Source of the DNA: Bacteroidaceae bacterium
GTDB taxonomy: Bacteria > Bacteroidota > Bacteroidia > Bacteroidales > Bacteroidaceae
Reading direction: 5' to 3'
NCBI GenBank assembly: GCA_017650105.1
Contig: JAGCFO010000025.1
Coordinates: 124,001 to 188,000 of the forward strand
Length of the DNA: 64,000 bases
Of this stretch, positions 44,166 to 52,746 are shown piece after piece; position 1 is the first letter of the stretch, and every line of letters starts with the position of its first letter. A program made the position numbers and the translations under genes. The notes under the pieces were generated by a model. It had not been told where the DNA came from. It was given only the letters and a program-made list of their open reading frames with translations, and did not search any database.

Positions 44166-44852
44166 TCATCCCCTACCCTCTACGGCCTGCTCTGCTGCCA
44201 GCCATAGGGAATTATCGGGAACAGGAGCTGTAACATCAATCATCTGTTTCGACACAGGATGCACAAACTGTACTCGACGCGCATGCAGACAAATGCTCCC
44301 GTCGGGATTGCTGCGAGGTGAACCATACTTCAAGTCCCCTTTGATAGGGCAACCGATATGAGCAAGTTGTGAACGTATCTGATGATGTCGGCCGGTTTGA
44401 AGAGCCACTTCAAGCAGATGGTATCTGGTAAGGCTTACAAGGAGACGGTAATTAAGGACGGCTTTTTTTGATTTCGGCTTCTCCTTATTATATATATACG
44501 ACTTGTTCTGTTGCTCATTGCGCACCAGCCAATGCTCAAGCCTATCGCTCTCCTGAGGAGGGCGCTGCTGAACGATGACCCAGTAGGTTTTGTGCACAAG
44601 TCCGTCTCTCAGCATATCGTTGAGCCGAGCCAACGCCTTACTCGTCTTTGCAAAAATGACTACTCCGCTTGTCGGGCGGTCAAGACGATGGACAACACCC
44701 ACAAAAGCATCCCCGGGCTTCTGATACTTCTCCTTCAAATAGTCGGCAACCATCTCCGAGAGTGGTTTGTCGCCCGTTTTATCTCCTTGCACAATCTCGC
44801 CAACAGCCTTGTTGACGATAATGATGTGATTGTCTTCGTAAAGAACATCCAT
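44166..44852 (-). CDS. RluA-family RNA pseudouridine synthase
   Basis: A 228-residue enzyme converting uridine to pseudouridine in rRNA or tRNA. The catalytic Asp is in GVVHRLDRPTSGVVIFAK, with LLEVALQTGRHHQIRSQLAHIG as motif III. There is no S4 RNA-binding domain, so it is a short form; the exact target site cannot be told. The gene lies 25 bases upstream of the GH29 gene on the same strand and 23 bases downstream of the TetR gene. Confidence 0.93.
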   Translation of the reverse strand: MDVLYEDNHIIIVNKAVGEIVQGDKTGDKPLSEMVADYLKEKYQKPGDAFVGVVHRLDRPTSGVVIFAKTSKALARLNDMLRDGLVHKTYWVIVQQRPPQESDRLEHWLVRNEQQNKSYIYNKEKPKSKKAVLNYRLLVSLTRYHLLEVALQTGRHHQIRSQLAHIGCPIKGDLKYGSPRSNPDGSICLHARRVQFVHPVSKQMIDVTAPVPDNSLWLAAEQAVEGRG

Positions 44853-44875
44853 TGGTGGCTTGCTTTATAATACTA

Positions 44876-45451
44876 TTATCTGAGCGCTCCGAAAATCACC
44901 TTTCTGGCTGCACGCTCCAATGCCTGTTCATCCCCAGCCTTTGTGAACTCACCCAGCACGTATGGGCGTTCGAGACCTCGCATACAATAGTGCAGGATTG
45001 ATGCCATGAAGTGAAGATTATCCATATGGAAGATACCCTCGTGGATACCCTGCAATAATATCTGTTCAATCAGCGCTATTTCGCGTTTCTCACACTTGCT
45101 TCGGATACTTTCGATGGTGCGCATGAAGCGCGAGAAGTCGGCTCGCAGAGAACCATTACGAAAAATAGAGTGCCTAACGTTATTAAGGCGACTGATAACA
45201 AACTCCATTATTTTCTTATCTGCGGGGATATCCTTCTCCACGATAGCTTCCAATACATTGACTATACGATTTAATTCCTCCTCCACAACGGCACGGAGCA
45301 TCGCCCTCTTACTCGGGAAATAGTAGTAGAGTGTGCGGCGGCCTTTGCCTGCCTCATCGGCAATCTGCAGCATGGTGGTGTCGTCGTAGCCATTTCGGAC
45401 GAAGAGGGTACGCGCTGCTTCAATAAGCTGTTTGCGGGTAAGATCTTTCAT
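44876..45451 (-). CDS. TetR/AcrR family transcriptional regulator
   Basis: A 191-residue repressor-type protein. The N-terminal helix-turn-helix is canonical: RKQLIEAARTLFVRNGYDDT, TMLQIADEAGKGRRTLYYYF, PSKRAMLRAVVEEE. The C-terminal ligand-binding half (residues 60-191) has no recognisable signature. The target is unknown; the adjacent RluA-like gene is probably not regulated by it, and no efflux pump gene is close. Confidence 0.92.
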   Translation of the reverse strand: MKDLTRKQLIEAARTLFVRNGYDDTTMLQIADEAGKGRRTLYYYFPSKRAMLRAVVEEELNRIVNVLEAIVEKDIPADKKIMEFVISRLNNVRHSIFRNGSLRADFSRFMRTIESIRSKCEKREIALIEQILLQGIHEGIFHMDNLHFMASILHYCMRGLERPYVLGEFTKAGDEQALERAARKVIFGALR

Positions 45452-45518
45452 TGTTTCTGCAAATAATCGTCTTCAGCAACTGGTTTTGTATTAAAAAAAG
45501 CAAAAAAAACGGACAACA

Positions 45519-45550
45519 TTTGGATATTCGGAAAGGACATACTAATTTTG
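45519..45550 (+). promoter_or_regulatory. Promoter of initiator tRNA-Met
   Basis: TTTG (45519-45522), 20-base spacer and TAATTTTG (45543-45550), 14 bases before the mature tRNA. Confidence 0.82.
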
Positions 45551-45563
45551 CAGCCACAAATAT

Positions 45564-45635
<72 letters not shown>

Positions 45636-45644
45636 CTTCGTGGA

Positions 45645-45670
45645 GCAGCCTTACGAGGCTGCTTTTCTTT
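45645..45670 (+). terminator. Terminator after tRNA-fMet
   Basis: GCAGCCT (45645-45651) pairs with AGGCTGC (45656-45662), followed by TTTTCTTT. Confidence 0.9.
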
Positions 45671-45681
45671 ATTTCCTTCCA

Positions 45682-46581
45682 TCAAAGCATGGTGATGTCG
45701 CTGACATGCTCCATATTATGTCGTGCCATATAATCCGCAATACCGTCTGCCACCTTTTCCGAAACGGAAGGGTCCACAAAATTAGCGGTTCCTATCTCAA
45801 CAGCTGTAGCTCCAGCCAACAGAAACTCTACCGCATCGGTAGCAGAACAGATTCCCCCCATCCCGATAACAGGAATCGACACAGCTTGAGCTACTTGCCA
45901 CACCATCCGTAAAGCTACAGGTTTTACTGCAGGTCCGCTAAGTCCTCCCGTTACGGTCGAGAGTATCGGACGACGCCTTTCTGCATCGATAGCCATCCCG
46001 AGCAACGTGTTGATAAGCGACACGCCGTCTGCCCCCTCCTCTTCCACAGCACGGGCTATCGAGACAATATCCGTCACATTGGGCGAAAGCTTGACGATAA
46101 GAGTCTTGCTGTAGGCATTGCGAACGGCACGTACGACGGAGGAGGCCCCGTAAGGAGTAACGCCGAATGCCATACCTCCCTGCTTCACGTTCGGGCACGA
46201 GATGTTCAGCTCAATAGCAGGAATATGTTCCAGTTCGTCGAGCATGCGAGCTACTGCAACGTAGTCGTCGATAGACGAACCGGACACATTCACGATAATC
46301 TTCGTGGGAAGATGACAAATGGCGGGGTAGATATGATCGATAAAGTAACGTGCACCTTTATTCTGCAGCCCTACGGCATTGAGCATACCCGAAGGCGTTT
46401 CAGCCATACGAGGATAAGGATTACCCTCGCGCGGATGGAGGGTCGTGCCTTTCACGACGATGCCTCCCAAACGGCTGAAGTCAACAAAGTCAGCATACTC
46501 CGTTCCATATCCGAAGGTGCCTGAGGCGGTAAGCACAGGATTGCGCAGCTGCAGCGTTCCAATCTTTACACTTAAGTCCAT
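45682..46581 (-). CDS. pyrD: Dihydroorotate dehydrogenase, catalytic subunit (class 1B)
   Basis: Oxidises dihydroorotate to orotate with FMN. The 299-residue alpha/beta barrel shows [19 protein letters not shown], the catalytic cysteine loop [33 protein letters not shown] and [20 protein letters not shown] for FMN phosphate binding. A Cys (not Ser) base marks class 1, and the overlapping pyrK gene marks type 1B, which passes electrons to NAD+. Confidence 0.96.
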   Translation of the reverse strand: MDLSVKIGTLQLRNPVLTASGTFGYGTEYADFVDFSRLGGIVVKGTTLHPREGNPYPRMAETPSGMLNAVGLQNKGARYFIDHIYPAICHLPTKIIVNVSGSSIDDYVAVARMLDELEHIPAIELNISCPNVKQGGMAFGVTPYGASSVVRAVRNAYSKTLIVKLSPNVTDIVSIARAVEEEGADGVSLINTLLGMAIDAERRRPILSTVTGGLSGPAVKPVALRMVWQVAQAVSIPVIGMGGICSATDAVEFLLAGATAVEIGTANFVDPSVSEKVADGIADYMARHNMEHVSDITML

Positions 46582-47342
46582 TTTAGTCTGTCGATATTAA
46601 ACACAGGTCCTTCTTTGCACACACAGACGTTACCCGAAAGGGTATCTTCCACACAGCAGAGACAAGCCCCTATACCGCAAGCCATCCTATTCTCAAGCGA
46701 CACTTCACACCACACTTCCCCCGCACGAGCCATCGTGACCACAGCCTGCATCATCGGTTTCGGGCCGCATACATAGACAGCATTGAAATCCCCTTCGCTA
46801 AGCACAGGATGATGCGTCACAAAGCCTTTGACTCCTTCATCGCCTACTTCGGTAGTAACGTAAACAGTTCCTACCGACTCGAACAAGTCTTTGCAAAGCA
46901 GTTCTTTCGACGTACGAGCGCCAAGAAGGAAAGTGGGAACGATGCCTCGCCTGCACAACTCACGTCCCAAGAAGAGCAAAGGAGCCACTCCCACGCCTCC
47001 ACCGATGAGAAGAGGAGAGCAAGGGGCGCCTTCCGACGGAAGCGTGAAACCATTACCCAAGGGCAATACCGCATTCACCACATCGCCTGCCTGCCGGCTA
47101 CAAAGCCAAGCTGTTCCCTTCCCCACCCGCTGAACAAGCAAAGCCAGCGTATTGGACTCCTTGTCGTAGTCGTGGATGGAGATAGGACGGCGTAGCAGCA
47201 CGCCCGGGGTGTCATCGATACGCAACTCCACAAACTGCCCCGGCTGCATGTCGGGTAGAGTATCATGTGCTGTGAGCACCATTCTGACCGATGTGGCGCT
47301 CACCGCACATGATTCCTTAACAATAAGGTCGAGAACTTTCAC
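46572..47342 (-). CDS. pyrK: Dihydroorotate dehydrogenase electron transfer subunit
   Basis: A 256-residue FAD and [2Fe-2S] protein that links PyrD to NAD+. The ferredoxin reductase-like domain has [20 protein letters not shown] for FAD and [20 protein letters not shown] for NAD. The C-terminal cluster cysteines lie in [20 protein letters not shown] and VCKEG. It overlaps pyrD by ten bases and abuts the nucleotidyltransferase gene, so the three are one operon. Confidence 0.95.
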   Translation of the reverse strand: MKVLDLIVKESCAVSATSVRMVLTAHDTLPDMQPGQFVELRIDDTPGVLLRRPISIHDYDKESNTLALLVQRVGKGTAWLCSRQAGDVVNAVLPLGNGFTLPSEGAPCSPLLIGGGVGVAPLLFLGRELCRRGIVPTFLLGARTSKELLCKDLFESVGTVYVTTEVGDEGVKGFVTHHPVLSEGDFNAVYVCGPKPMMQAVVTMARAGEVWCEVSLENRMACGIGACLCCVEDTLSGNVCVCKEGPVFNIDRLKWT

Positions 47343-48247
47343 TAAAAGAGTTTTGAGGGATATTCACCGGCATCGACAAGAGCCTGTATCTTGTCGACTG
47401 TATCCTGACGGTCGGCAGCATAGGTGACGCCAAACCATTTTGCTGTAGTATCGAGAACCTTTACCTTCGACTGGCCCGATGTGATAAGCTCGTTTACAAC
47501 CAGAGGGATAAAGAACTCAGCCTTGGGTTTCGAGATGTTCTCTTCCAGGAAGCGTACAAAGCTTTTTTCGCTGTGAACGAAATAGTCGGGTGTGAATCCC
47601 CACATATTCATGGAAACGGGCGTATTCTCAGGAACAGCCACCCATTTGCCTTCTTCCTCCTTGTAGCAGACTTCTCCATCTACGCGCATGATCTCGGTAC
47701 GTTCTACGACGGTTGTCAGGTTCTGGTTGTCGTCGGTGCTGCAGATGCCGCGGGCAACGGTACCGTTCTCGCTCAACGTGTTGCACACGCGGAATCCAAC
47801 CATCGAATAATCATCTTTCGAACCCTCCGGAAGGTTGGCCAGATGAGCACCCATCACGGCAAATGCGTCACGGCCATAGAAGTCGTCAGCATTGATTACG
47901 CAGAACGGCTCGTTGATGACATCCTTTCCCATCAGCACGGCATGATTGGTTCCCCAAGGCTTCACTCTCTCTTCAGGGCAGGTGAACCCTTCGGGCAGGT
48001 CGGTCTTGTTCTGGAACACGAGCTCCGTGGGGATATGTCCCTCATACTTGCTGAGGACTTTATCGCGGAAGTCTTGCTCAAAATCCTTACGGATGACAAA
48101 AACGATTTTCCCAAAGCCGCCACGAATGGCATCGTAGATAGAATAATCCATAATGGTTTCTCCGTTGGGGCCCAGTCCGTCGAGCTGTTTCAACCCGCCA
48201 TAACGGCTACCCATACCGGCTGCTAACACAAACAATGTAGGTTTCAT
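47342..48247 (-). CDS. Sugar nucleotidyltransferase family protein
   Basis: A 301-residue GT-A-fold nucleotidyltransferase beginning KPTLFVLAAGMGSRYGGLKQ, the nucleotide-binding loop, with NADDFYGRDAF as the metal-binding region and GTNHAVLMG before it. The family includes UTP-glucose-1-phosphate uridylyltransferases, but the loop LAAGMGSRYGGLKQLDGLGP differs from GalU, so the sugar is unknown. The ATG at 48247 is chosen because a TATATTTG box lies at 48293-48300, within the longer frame. It leads the pyrK-pyrD operon. Confidence 0.85.
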   Translation of the reverse strand: MKPTLFVLAAGMGSRYGGLKQLDGLGPNGETIMDYSIYDAIRGGFGKIVFVIRKDFEQDFRDKVLSKYEGHIPTELVFQNKTDLPEGFTCPEERVKPWGTNHAVLMGKDVINEPFCVINADDFYGRDAFAVMGAHLANLPEGSKDDYSMVGFRVCNTLSENGTVARGICSTDDNQNLTTVVERTEIMRVDGEVCYKEEEGKWVAVPENTPVSMNMWGFTPDYFVHSEKSFVRFLEENISKPKAEFFIPLVVNELITSGQSKVKVLDTTAKWFGVTYAADRQDTVDKIQALVDAGEYPSKLF

Positions 48248-48292
48248 ACGATTAAAAATGTTTTTATGGTTGCATAAATTCTTAAATCTGCG

Positions 48293-48300
48293 CAAATATA
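48293..48300 (-). promoter_or_regulatory. -7 box of the nucleotidyltransferase-pyrKD operon
   Basis: TATATTTG on the minus strand, 46 bases before the ATG. Confidence 0.6.
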
Positions 48301-48322
48301 CTACTAAAAAAGCAGAAATGAA

Positions 48323-48352
48323 ATTGAAAATCGAAAATAATTCCTATCTTTG
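48323..48352 (+). promoter_or_regulatory. Promoter of the cyclophilin-M16 operon
   Basis: ATTG (48323-48326), 18-base spacer and TATCTTTG (48345-48352). It lies inside the longest frame and supports the ATG at 48440. Confidence 0.65.
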
Positions 48353-48439
48353 TGGAAAATTGTGAAGCCACGAAAAACGCACAAGCCCTTTCACGGCTCC
48401 ACCTTTCGACGAATTATCAACAAAAACGGATACCGCTAT

Positions 48440-49330
48440 ATGCAGAAGACGAAACTCCCTATTTTCATTGTTGCCATCATAGTGGCTTCTTTCTCCATCG
48501 CCTCGTGCAACAGTCAGGCAAAGAAAACGGCACCAGCCGAAACGGCAATCGACGCCGACACCATTCCCGTCGATGATGACCAGTACGTACGTATCGAGAC
48601 ATCAGAGGGCGACATCATCGTCCATCTCTTCCGCGACACTCCGCGCCACCGCCACAACTTTGTAAAGCTGGCGCGCAAGGGCTACTACGACAATCAGCTC
48701 TTCTACCGCATCGTCAACAACTCGCTCATACAGGCCGGCGACCCTAACTCCAAGAACGCCACGCCCGAGACGACGTTGGGAACGGGCGACGTGGATTACA
48801 CCCTCGAGCCTGAGCTCTATCCCGAACGACACATCAATCATCGCGGAGCAGTCGGCATGGCTTCCTACAAGCCTCTCTACGAGTCGTCGGGAGGGCAGTT
48901 CTACATCGTCACAGGCATGAAGCAGAGCGACGTGCGTCTGGCAAATGCCGAGACACACCTCAACAAGAAGCGTCGCGAGCTGGTGTTCGACAGCATCACC
49001 AAGCAGCCCTCCTATCAGGCTCAGCTGCGCGAGATGAACAAGAAAGGCGACAAGCGAGGCATGTGGCGCGTGAAAGAGGAAATCAAGGAACAGACCAATG
49101 CCATCATGGAGAGTCGCACCCCCTTCGCCTACTCTAAGGAGCAGAAGAAAATCTACCAGACCATCGGCGGCGAAGCCACGCTCGACGGGCTCTATACCGT
49201 GTTCGGCGAGGTGATAGAGGGCGACAGCGTGCTCACCAAGATTGAGAAGCGTGCCGTGAATGCCGACAGGCGGCCCTACGACGATGTAGTCATCAAGCAC
49301 ATCACCGAGATTCCCGCTCCCACACGATGA
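48440..49330 (+). CDS. Cyclophilin-type peptidyl-prolyl isomerase lipoprotein
   Basis: A 296-residue envelope foldase. The signal peptide ends in lipobox SIASC (Cys23). The cyclophilin fold starts with VRIETSEGDIIVHLFRDTPR and has FYRIVNNSLIQAGDP, HRGAVGMASYKPLYESSGGQ and FGEVIEGDSVLTKIE. A helical, charged insertion of about 75 residues (KKRRELVFDSITKQPSYQAQ onwards) interrupts the barrel, as in other Bacteroidetes homologues; its role is unknown. Its stop overlaps the M16 protease start by four bases. Confidence 0.93.
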   Translation: MQKTKLPIFIVAIIVASFSIASCNSQAKKTAPAETAIDADTIPVDDDQYVRIETSEGDIIVHLFRDTPRHRHNFVKLARKGYYDNQLFYRIVNNSLIQAGDPNSKNATPETTLGTGDVDYTLEPELYPERHINHRGAVGMASYKPLYESSGGQFYIVTGMKQSDVRLANAETHLNKKRRELVFDSITKQPSYQAQLREMNKKGDKRGMWRVKEEIKEQTNAIMESRTPFAYSKEQKKIYQTIGGEATLDGLYTVFGEVIEGDSVLTKIEKRAVNADRRPYDDVVIKHITEIPAPTR

Positions 49331-50583
49331 ACATCCGTTCGACGACACTACGCAACGGGCTGGTGCTCGTCCACGTGCACATGCCCGACACCCAGATGGT
49401 AGCCATCGACGTACTCTACAACGTCGGGGCGCGCGACGAGGAGCCGGAGCATACAGGCTGGGCTCATCTGCTCGAGCACCTCATGTTTGAGGGCACGCCG
49501 CGCATAGCCGACTACGACACCCAGGTGCAAAGCGCCGGGGGCGAAAACAATGCTTTCACCAACAACGACATCACCTTGTTCTACCTCACCGTTCCGCATG
49601 CCAACATCGAGAAGGCATTCATCCTCGAGTCAGACCGCATGTTGGGGCTCACCCTCGACGACAGAAGCGTGGAGATTCAGAAGCATGTGGTGATTGAAGA
49701 GTTTAAGCAGCGCTGCACTAACCAGCCGTACGGCGATGTGCATCATCTGGTACGTGCCCTTGCCTACAAAGAGCATCCCTATCGTTGGCCCACCATCGGC
49801 ATCACCACCGAGCACATCCAGAAGGCCACTCCCGACGATATACGCGCCTTTTACCACAAACACTATCGTCCCTCAAACGCCATCCTCACCGTCACGGGCG
49901 CAGCGTCGTATGACGAAACGCTTCGTTTAGCAAAAAAGTATTTCGAGCCTATCGGCGACGAAGGCATCCCCTGCACACACCAGCCCACCCATCACGGCAT
50001 CACACGCGAACCTCCCCAGCCTCGCATGCGTCGGCGCACGGTAAAGAGGGATGTGCCATTAGATATGCTTGTGATGTCGTTCCACATGGGCGGACGCACC
50101 GATGCCGATTTCTTCCCTTGCGACGTCATCACCGACCTGCTCGCCAACGGACAGAGCAGCCGTCTTGCACAGCGGCTCGTCAACGAGCAGAAGCTGTTCG
50201 TCTCGCTCGACGCCAGCATTCTGGGAAGTGTCGACCCGGGCTTGCTGCAAGTGATGGGGCGTGTGAGCCCTCATGTATCCCTTCCCGAGGCAGAAGCAGC
50301 CGTGTGGAACGAACTCGACCGGCTGAAGAAAGAAGACATCCCTGAAGAGGAACTGGAGAAGGTGCGCAACCGATACGAGTCGGAGCGCGTGTTTGGCTAC
50401 ATCAACTACCTGAACGTCGCCATCACCCTCCCCCAACTCATCCTCTCAGGGTCGAATCCCGACAAAGAGATATCCTCCTACCGTGCCGTCACGGCTGATG
50501 ACATACGCCGCACCGCCCGCGCCATCCTCACCCGCCGCAACTGCAGCGTCCTCTACTACAAAGCCTCCAACAACCAATCATAG
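49327..50583 (+). CDS. M16 family zinc metallopeptidase
   Basis: A 418-residue insulinase-type protease with the inverted zinc motif HLLEHLMFEGT (HxxEH) near residue 55 and the downstream Glu in KHVVIEEFKQR. It is one M16 half (two similar domains), the size of processing-peptidase subunits, so it likely works as a dimer. It has no signal peptide, which places it in the cytoplasm despite being coupled to an exported cyclophilin. The gene is markedly GC-rich compared with genes just downstream. Confidence 0.93.
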   Translation: MNIRSTTLRNGLVLVHVHMPDTQMVAIDVLYNVGARDEEPEHTGWAHLLEHLMFEGTPRIADYDTQVQSAGGENNAFTNNDITLFYLTVPHANIEKAFILESDRMLGLTLDDRSVEIQKHVVIEEFKQRCTNQPYGDVHHLVRALAYKEHPYRWPTIGITTEHIQKATPDDIRAFYHKHYRPSNAILTVTGAASYDETLRLAKKYFEPIGDEGIPCTHQPTHHGITREPPQPRMRRRTVKRDVPLDMLVMSFHMGGRTDADFFPCDVITDLLANGQSSRLAQRLVNEQKLFVSLDASILGSVDPGLLQVMGRVSPHVSLPEAEAAVWNELDRLKKEDIPEEELEKVRNRYESERVFGYINYLNVAITLPQLILSGSNPDKEISSYRAVTADDIRRTARAILTRRNCSVLYYKASNNQS

Positions 50584-50637
50584 CCCTCACGGAAGAGATA
50601 GGCGCTTTACGACAAGCTGTGCCGCTGCCTTCGAACT

Positions 50638-50835
50638 ATGAATGAAGTTACCTATGTCAATAGTAGCATTCACCTAGACCTTCGATGTAACACAACTTCA
50701 CCAAGCAAGAAGGACACCACAGCCGACACCCAAGCTGAATACGACATCATCTACGACCTCTTCGGGCGCAGAGACATCCACCCGCAGCAAGGAAACAACT
50801 ACATCATCAACGGACGCAAGCGGCTCTACAAATAG
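50638..50835 (+). pseudogene. Remnant of a secreted protein: C-terminal tail only
   Basis: A 65-codon frame whose end reads IIYDLFGRRDIHPQQGNNYI and then INGRKRLYK. That is the same plan as the C-terminus of the secreted protein at 51199-52686 (YYDLLGREIASPSKGIYI, KDGKKVLIK), and the preceding VNSSIHLDL matches VNSTLYFDL there. There is no signal peptide, no ribosome binding site worth naming and no room for the rest of a protein. I infer a paralogue lost by deletion, leaving its tail. It is on the opposite strand to the intact paralogue. Confidence 0.6.
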
Positions 50836-51198
50836 GAGCAGGAGCCACATTCCTCAGCAGAAAAAAACATTTCGGGAGACAAGCAGCGTGTTTCGTCTTC
50901 CAAAATGCTTTTTGCAACACGTTGGGACACCTTGCACAACACGTTGGGACACCTTGCACAACACGTTGGGACACCTTGCACAACACGTTGGGACACCTTG
51001 CGCAACACGTTGGTGCAACAAAAAAGTCTCTCCATATTCTTCTATCGAGGTTTCTATCTAAGCGCTTTTAACTGCCCCCGAAGAAAAGGGAGGAGGAAGA
51101 GGAGGCAGGGATTCACTTTAAGGTTTACTTTTTCTTTTCTGTACATTGTTTATCGAGACTAAATCTTCGTCCCTGCCTCCTTCATGCGTGCTCCTAGG
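50836..51198 (+). other. Noncoding region with tandem repeats and a long inverted repeat
   Basis: About 360 bases between the tail remnant and the converging secreted-protein gene. It holds the 22-bp tandem array (50912-51013) and, at about 51101-51177, AGGAGGCAGGGA with its inverse TCCCTGCCTCC some 60 bases apart. On the minus strand that long hairpin is followed by a pyrimidine tract and may end transcription of the gene at 51199. No other gene is seen. Confidence 0.6.
50912..51013. repeat. 22-bp tandem repeat array, 4.5 units
   Basis: Four units of 22 bases containing ACGTTGGGACACCTTGCAC start at 50916, 50938, 50960 and 50982, with a partial fifth at 51004. Units 1-3 are identical and unit 4 differs by one base (CGC for CAC). 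There are no spacers, so it is not a CRISPR array. Each unit includes CAACACGTTG, an imperfect dyad. Confidence 0.95.
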
Positions 51199-52686
51199 TT
51201 ACTTTATCAGCACTTTCTTGCCGTCTTTGATATAAATGCCTTTGCTAGGCGAAGCTATCTCCCGTCCCAGCAGGTCGTAGTAGGGAGTGTCCTCAGCATG
51301 TTGCAGCTCTGGCGTAGTGACGGAAGTCAGGTCGAAGTAGAGCGTACTGTTGACGCTGTGTTGGGGTGTAAAGAAACCATCGCTCTGATAGCGGCGAGTA
51401 TAATCCTCAGCTACCTCCAGTTTCAGCATCTGACCTCCACGATAAGGCCCTATCTTGAAATCGACTGAATAGACGCCCCAAAGACCCGTCATCATTGTCG
51501 ATTCCCATCTTTCGAGTGTTTCGAGGTAGACGGAGTCGTTGTGTATCTCGTAGTAACAGTAATGATCGGCTGGGTTGAAGTTCAGCCAGCCGGTAATGTG
51601 CAGGCTGTCGTCTTCGAGCGTGACTTGGAGGTCTGGAGAGTACCCGGGAGGGTTGTTATGTATCCAGATGTCTGTCTTTATGAACTGCTCGTTCTCACCG
51701 CTCGTCTGTATGATGCCGCAGGGAACCTTGACAGGGTTTTCCCTTACCGACAAAGGAAACTCATGGGTGATGGGGGGCATGTGCCCTGCATCGTCGACAG
51801 CAGAGAACAGTATCTTGTAATCGCCCGCCTCAAGGCTGCCGAAATTCACAGTTGTCGTTTTCATCCCGTTACTCCCGTTATAGTGTGCGCTGACGCGGAT
51901 ATCCCTCCCCTCCTTGCCGTCAAGACTCAGATAGTCTGCCTTTATCAGCCAGCTATCCCAATCGGCATTGAACCAGAGATCGAGTCCTTCGGTAGGCAAG
52001 CTGCGTGTGAAGAACTCGTGCTTTGCCAGTATGCCCTTGAAGTTGAAGATTTCCTTTCCGCCTCTGCTGAACGTCAGCACCCTGCATTGTCCCTCGCTGG
52101 AAGGCACCGATCCGGGTGCCACGCTACCCAAAATGCAGCAGTCCCTGTTGTCCTCGGCTATCATGCCTATGCTCTGAATCATCTTTGTTTCGCCCAGACG
52201 AGGATGAGAGAACACGAAGATACTACAATAGTTGTTCCAACCAAACTCTACACCATCCAGTGAATAAAGAAGAGTGTCGTTTTTCAACTCGCCGTTTTGG
52301 ATATACTGGCGTGTCATCTTGTGTTCCCCGTAATCACAGTAGAAATTGTATAGCATGATTTCCTCTGCGAAGTCTTCCCGGAGGAGCCAAACCTTTTCCT
52401 TCGCCTCGCGAAGCCAGAGACCTTTCTCTTGTCCGTCCACCAAGACTCGCTTGTAGGATTGTTCGTTTATGACGGTATCTGTACCTATCTCGTACGTTAC
52501 GGAAAGAGACTCAGTCTGTTCTGCATTGGGATAGAACCACGCTTCCGTCCAGGTTGTCCCCGTAGGGAAATAATTGCCGGTGGCTGTGACACCGTCGGTG
52601 ACTACGAACGGAGTGCCAGCCATAGCTTCGAGCATGCTGAAAGCAGCTACGAATAATAAAAGGATAGATAAGCGGAATGTTTTCAT
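51199..52686 (-). CDS. Secreted protein with Por-type C-terminal tail
   Basis: A 495-residue exported protein of unknown function. The signal is KTFRLSILLLFVAAFSMLEA, cleaved near AMA. The body is beta-rich with many Trp and Tyr residues and no recognisable catalytic motif. The last 30 residues (YYDLLGREIASPSKGIYI then KDGKKVLIK) resemble the tail domain that directs export by the type IX system in Bacteroidetes, although Prevotella-like species use it in many cell-surface proteins. It is downstream of the LRR protein on the same strand and may share its transcript. Confidence 0.78.
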   Translation of the reverse strand: MKTFRLSILLLFVAAFSMLEAMAGTPFVVTDGVTATGNYFPTGTTWTEAWFYPNAEQTESLSVTYEIGTDTVINEQSYKRVLVDGQEKGLWLREAKEKVWLLREDFAEEIMLYNFYCDYGEHKMTRQYIQNGELKNDTLLYSLDGVEFGWNNYCSIFVFSHPRLGETKMIQSIGMIAEDNRDCCILGSVAPGSVPSSEGQCRVLTFSRGGKEIFNFKGILAKHEFFTRSLPTEGLDLWFNADWDSWLIKADYLSLDGKEGRDIRVSAHYNGSNGMKTTTVNFGSLEAGDYKILFSAVDDAGHMPPITHEFPLSVRENPVKVPCGIIQTSGENEQFIKTDIWIHNNPPGYSPDLQVTLEDDSLHITGWLNFNPADHYCYYEIHNDSVYLETLERWESTMMTGLWGVYSVDFKIGPYRGGQMLKLEVAEDYTRRYQSDGFFTPQHSVNSTLYFDLTSVTTPELQHAEDTPYYDLLGREIASPSKGIYIKDGKKVLIK

Positions 52687-52746
52687 ACGAATTCTATTAT
52701 ATTTATATTTCTATTAAAGGCATATATAAGAGAATGAAGGATAGGA

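Noticed and set aside
50912..51013. Possible CRISPR array
   Set aside because: The repeats are contiguous with no spacers, and no cas gene is present.
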